Positions 7,405 to 10,618 of a stretch of 10,618 nucleotides of DNA are shown in pieces. Position numbers and translations under genes: made by a program. The notes beneath the pieces were generated by a model. That model was not told the origin of the DNA. It saw only the letters and a program-made list of their open reading frames with translations, and made no database searches. The DNA is from Terana coerulea (Eukaryota; Basidiomycota; Agaricomycetes; Polyporales; Phanerochaetaceae). Positions within the stretch are counted from its first letter, which is position 1; each line of letters starts with the position of its first letter. Location of the stretch: contig JAKOGH010001103.1 of NCBI GenBank assembly GCA_024811115.1, positions 1 to 10,618 on the forward strand. Direction: 5' to 3'.

Positions 7405-7710
7405 ATGTCCGCCGCACAGGCCGACCTGGCCAGTGGCATTGCATCCATCGGCGGGATGGGTGATCCTCGACGATGGGACGAGAATGCCCTTGCTCAAGCG
7501 TCGACTGCTGAACGCGCGCGCCGCGAATTGGATGAGCGTAGGGAGCTCGAGCGGAAAAAGACGAGTGGTGGGCCCATCGTCGACGACGAGTCCGACGACG
7601 GAGAAGGTGAGAGCAATCGTGGCGCTTGCAGACAGCGTTCGCCCGTGAAGCGAAGGAGAGATGACGATGACGACGAGCCAGTTGCCTGTAGGAAGGCCCG
7701 TCGGCACTGA
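7405..7710 (+). CDS. Severed 3' part of the acidic gene, 101 codons, unrecognised
   Basis: An ATG two bases after the transposon edge opens a 101-residue frame. ASGIASIGGMGDPRRWD matches ASGVASVGGKGELRRWD of copy B's last exon, so this is the displaced downstream part of the same gene, not an independent one by origin. A charged helix follows (ERARRELDERRELERKK), then an acidic stretch (DDESDDGEGES), then RSPVKRRRDDDDDEP, a possible nuclear localisation signal beside an Asp run. In copy B the frame is continuous from the earlier exon into this part. In copy A removing both transposons leaves a one-base frame mismatch. Whether the piece is now transcribed on its own is unknown. No family was recognised. 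Confidence 0.5.
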   Translation: MSAAQADLASGIASIGGMGDPRRWDENALAQASTAERARRELDERRELERKKTSGGPIVDDESDDGEGESNRGACRQRSPVKRRRDDDDDEPVACRKARRH

Positions 7711-8071
7711 GAGATTTTATACGGGAGAGAACAAAGAACTGCCTATAATTATATTTTAGCGTGTCCAGTGAGTAGACTCTGAATCGAATAATGAATCTTT
7801 CACCTGGGGTTTTGCCGGTACCGGCCAAGAAATGGCCGATTGTACTCATGAGATTTGAATTCAGGGCAAGGCGAAAGATAAAACACGTAGAATGAGATGT
7901 GCAAGGTTCTCAGGGCCAGTGTCCAAGCGGCGGCTTGCCGGCGGCAAATCTGTTGGGCGTCGGGAGCACTGCGTCGGCCGAATTAGGCAGGTGAGATGGT
8001 TCAGAACGTGAAGAGTGCCCGCGGCGTGACCCCGTTGATTGTCAGTAAACGGACTGCCAGCCACAGAAACA

Positions 8072-8079
8072 TATAAATA
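8072..8079 (+). promoter_or_regulatory. TATA-box-like element
   Basis: TATAAATA followed after about ten bases by a long C/T-rich stretch, as in fungal core promoters. The only downstream candidate is the 31-codon open frame at 8231-8326, which may be a first exon. No gene was confirmed. Confidence 0.25.
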
Positions 8080-8681
8080 ACCTGCTCTCCTCGCCCCCTC
8101 TTGTCACCAGCCTGCCTCCTCTCCTTCACTTCGACCCCTTCCCCGGGCCTGTCAGGTGTACGGTGGAAGGACTCGTCGGCGCTGTGCCTCGGTGGGTAGC
8201 ACCTCGCCGCCTCCCCAGCCACCTACGTTCATGGGTCCACCAACCAAGACAAGTGCCAGTGGTGGCGTGGATGCGCCTTGGGCCTTGGTGCCTGCTGACC
8301 TCCATGACCTTGTGTACCCGCCGTAGGTGGTTGGTTTCGAGAGCGGCCAGTGTGTCCATGGACTTCCTTTGCCCGAGTCCTTCTAGCACCCCGTGCACCT
8401 CCAGGCCCTTCGACTCTCTCCTTCTCTTCCCTTGCAATCGTGATGCACGGTAAGTGGTAGGCGCTGTTGACAGTACTCGAGGTGTGGTGACGACAAGACC
8501 TGGCCGCTTGGTGTTGCGATTACCATGCTGGTGCTGGTTACTGGCCTCAGCCCAGTGTGGCGTACGTCCACCAGTGGTTGGCTGCTTGACTCCTGCACCT
8601 CGCTGTGTAACATCCTACCTAGGCCTGCGTTGCACTTAAGTTGCCCTCCGACTCTAGATCTCCCCGATACATACAAGGTGC

Positions 8682-8734
8682 GTCCACGTCCTGAAGACGA
8701 ACACAAGAATTGTGTTCGTCCTCAGGGCGTGGAC
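8682..8734. repeat. 53-base near-perfect hairpin
   Basis: Arms of 25 bases (8682-8706 and 8710-8734) pair with two non-Watson-Crick positions around a three-base loop GAA. In RNA one of the two would be a G-U pair. It does not overlap any recognised gene and is not followed by a T run, so a terminator role has no support. It may be a relic of a foldback element, a small-RNA precursor or a cruciform-prone site. Confidence 0.85.
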
Positions 8735-8851
8735 TCTTCGTGGTCCTCGGGATAAGGGATAAGTACCGCACAGCCATATGTACGTATGATATTCATATGC
8801 GATCTTCTAACAGACTCGAGACGCGAGGAAATTCCTGCCAATGAAGAATGC

Positions 8852-8859
8852 TATAAATA
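8852..8859 (+). promoter_or_regulatory. TATA-box-like element upstream of copy B
   Basis: TATAAATA about 200 bases before the copy B start codon, followed by the pyrimidine-rich tract shared with copy A. The aligned place in copy A (about 3090) has no TATA, so it was gained in B or lost in A. Confidence 0.3.
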
Positions 8860-9056
8860 AACATAGCACAAGTGAGACAGTGTAGACGCATAGGTTATAT
8901 TGTAGCAGAGAGCCTGTAGACAGAGCAAGATAGTACTCAGACCATTTCTTTCCTTACCCCAACCATCACATCCTCTGCACCGGCCTGTCACCCGCAATTG
9001 ACGAAAACGCCCAAACACTCTCCCTGAAAGATAATAACACTATCTTAATTGCAAGA

Positions 9057-10618
9057 ATGACCGTGCAGGATCGCGTGGACGCCACCGTAGACCAAGACAA
9101 GCTGCAGCTAAAGGTACGCCCGTCCCGTACGTCGCTCCTACTATAGGCGTTGAACAATGAAATCAGAACTTCCATATCAGTTGGACATCAAAGACGCGGA
9201 TCCACCTCGGTATTCTTCGAGCTCTAACGACGAATGTTACGTGAAAGGTAAAGCTCAAGCCCTGTTCTATGCCTTGCCCCACGACCTCAGCATCCGTAGT
9301 ATGACCACGGTCCGGTTTGGTCCGGTAAAGAGGGGTATCGCAACAGACGGATGCAGCACAGCATCCCTCAGTCGCGATACCCCTCTTTCCAGTGAGATGC
9401 GACTTTTTGGCAAATGTCCGGGCTAGGACGCCACATGAAGACGACGCAGAGTCTGCGTCGACTGTTGAGACTACCTCACCACCCGCGACGACAGCGCTGG
9501 TAGGGATCCTAATTCCGATGACAACGACACCCGGGGCTACACAGGGTTCTGCTGATGACGTCGACAGCCAGACCAACGTGAATGAACAGAATTCGAGGTC
9601 GCGCATTCACCCCGGATTCCATGATGGCGGTCGAAGGTTCTCCAGCCCAGAGCCGAGCGCATCTATCTGTCCCGAATGGGCGTAAGCATTTCTTTCGTTA
9701 ATTCTGTCACATAAGCGTTGACGCTTACCAATCGCAGTAATTGAATGGATCCGTGATTTACCACGACGATGAAGACAGAGTGGGGGCCACTATCGGCGAC
9801 GTCTAGGAAACCGTGGATGAGGCCACACGATGATGAAGAAGCCGAATCTGAACATAGGGACGAGCCCACAGCCGAGCCCACGTCCGTACGTGAAGACGAC
9901 GCCATCCTTACGCGGGCGAACGATCTCCAACGTGGGGTTGCGCATGGTCGTGTGCTAGAGGCGGATGTAAGTATTCTTGTGTTGTTCATATGACATCGAC
10001 GCCAATACTTACCAGCTGCAGCCCACGAGCGCGCACGCATACGCCATTCCGACGCCGGGATGTTGTAGAATGTTAGGTACGTGAGTGGTTATCATGCACA
10101 ACCAAGTTTGTTGCGGTCCATGAAGGCGGTACCGGAGAAGCAACGAGCACGGTGAGGGGCCAAGGACTGGAGAAGTCGACGACGTACAGAGTTATCACCT
10201 TGAAGGGAGCGAAAATGATACGTTCGGTACGTCGTAGATTGTCGTGCGGTCAGAAGAGCTATAACTCATGATAAGTACAGTGTCAACACAAAGGCGGGGC
10301 GTACTGGTTCTCACCAGGTCTTCGTCCAAGCTGGCTCGGCAAGGAGAGAATACACCTTCAACGCAGCACGTCGGATCATCGATATTCATGTATGCTGTGT
10401 CTCAAAACAAAGCAGACATAAATACCAACAGCGCACCAGCAGCTTCATGCTCCACTGCGGCTGCGGCGGCGTGTGCAACCCATGGCACCCTTACCGCGCC
10501 GGCCAGTGGCGTTGCATCTGTCGGTGGAAAGGGTGAGCTTCGGCGATGGGATGGCGATGTCCATTCTTCAAGCGTCGGCTACCGTGCGTACGCGGCGGAA
10601 TTGGAGGAGGAGCGCCGT
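9057..10618 (+). pseudogene. Second, decayed copy of the acidic protein gene (partial at window end)
   Basis: Exon blocks matching copy A: 9057-9113 (MTVQDRVDATV), about 9181-9681, 9738-9966, 10022-10076, a block ending at 10226, and 10281 to the window end. The splice sites are mostly kept. The frame is not: the incoming exon 2 frame stops at TAG 9424-9426 just before the conserved PHEDD block; the exon after the second intron opens with TAA (9738-9740) and has TAG at 9804-9806 in the ancestral frame; the fourth block is 55 bases against 59 in copy A. From 10281 on the frame is open for over 100 codons to the window edge and matches copy A both before and after its transposons. That last part might still be read from another start. 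Product unknown. Confidence 0.7.
9327..9388. repeat. 62-base nested inverted repeat inside copy B
   Basis: Perfect 15-base arms at 9327-9341 (AAAGAGGGGTATCGC) and 9374-9388. Inside them a second perfect six-base pair GGATGC / GCATCC (9349-9354, 9361-9366) closes a six-base loop, with seven unpaired bases on each side between the two stems. Copy A has only the sequence of the right arm side (CATCCCTCAGTCGCAATACC, about 3659), so the left half is new in B. Confidence 0.85.

Larger units (their letters stand above)
3066..7543 (+). repeat. Duplicated segment, copy A (direct, diverged, interrupted by two transposons)
   Basis: This stretch matches 8826-10618 in the same order and orientation: upstream DNA, exon 1, all later exons, introns and the 3' part. 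Clear anchors are the shared GTAGACAGAGCAAG (3152 and 8915), ATGACCGTG start (3522 and 9057), CATGAAGACGAC (about 3732 and 9435), GATGTTAG/AATGTTAG before an intron, CTATAACTCAT inside the last intron, and GCCAGTGGC (about 7429 and 10502). Copy A has extra DNA at roughly 3173-3410 and two transposons; copy B lacks about 160 bases of the acidic exon. The true right end cannot be set because copy B runs off the window. Confidence 0.85.
7711..8825. other. Intergenic region between the duplicated copies
   Basis: No gene recognised. It holds a 12-base palindrome GCCGGTACCGGC at 7814-7825, a TATAAATA at 8072-8079 followed by a pyrimidine-rich stretch, a 31-codon open frame at 8231-8326 (MGPPTKTSASGG...) ending where a donor-like GTAGGT stands, and a strong hairpin listed separately. 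The frames of 70-107 codons on both strands overlap each other and show no motif. It could contain an old LTR or another element, but no matching ends were seen. Confidence 0.45.
8826..10618 (+). repeat. Duplicated segment, copy B (continues past the window)
   Basis: Direct, diverged counterpart of copy A without its two transposons. Intron lengths are almost the same as in A (56 and 56, 55 and 55, 55 and 54). It lacks about 160 bases of the acidic exon and has about 200 extra bases near 9167-9365, including part of a foldback. The right edge is cut by the window. Confidence 0.85.

Noticed and set aside
5761..7410. Target-site duplication for the second transposon
   Set aside because: CTCCATCA on the left and GGATGTCC on the right do not match at any sensible boundary; at most two bases (AT) agree, which could be chance.

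Overview
The window looks like nuclear DNA of a filamentous fungus, most likely an agaricomycete basidiomycete. The grounds are many GT-AG introns of about 46-67 bases with short pyrimidine-rich 3' ends, GC-rich third codon positions in the one conserved gene, a GH16 glucanase of the basidiomycete type, a fungal polyketide synthase relic, and short TIR transposons. No prokaryotic gene layout, tRNA, rRNA or CRISPR array was found. Everything here is read by eye; no search or alignment program was run.

Left part (1-3065): a seven-exon GH16 endo-beta-glucanase gene (900-2314) lies between non-coding stretches. It lacks one base just before its catalytic ExDxxE motif. In the frame that continues, the motif is replaced by unrelated residues. 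An upstream AG acceptor, four bases before the acceptor the ancestral frame needs, would bring the rest of the protein back into frame. The result would be a full-length but catalytically dead protein, unless the missing base is a sequencing error.

Middle and right part (3066-10618): the main structure is a diverged direct duplication. Copy A runs from about 3066 to beyond 7543 and copy B from about 8826 to the window end. Each carries the same unrecognised, acidic multi-exon gene with introns at matching places and of nearly equal length. Copy A keeps an open reading frame through six exons but is split by two transposons. The first is a 762-bp hAT-like non-autonomous element (4973-5734) with 8-bp TIRs and a perfect 8-bp target-site duplication; copy B preserves the empty site. 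The second is a 1634-bp TIR element (5769-7402), only 34 bp away, which carries on its minus strand a decayed piece of a fungal type I polyketide synthase (KS end, linker, AT). The separated 3' part of gene A survives at 7405-7710. Copy B has in-frame stops and frameshifts in its early exons, while its last visible exon is still open where the window ends.

Between the copies (7711-8825) no gene was recognised, but there is a near-perfect 53-base hairpin. A second foldback lies inside copy B. The picture is an accessory, transposon-rich neighbourhood beside one conserved secreted or membrane-anchored carbohydrate-active gene.
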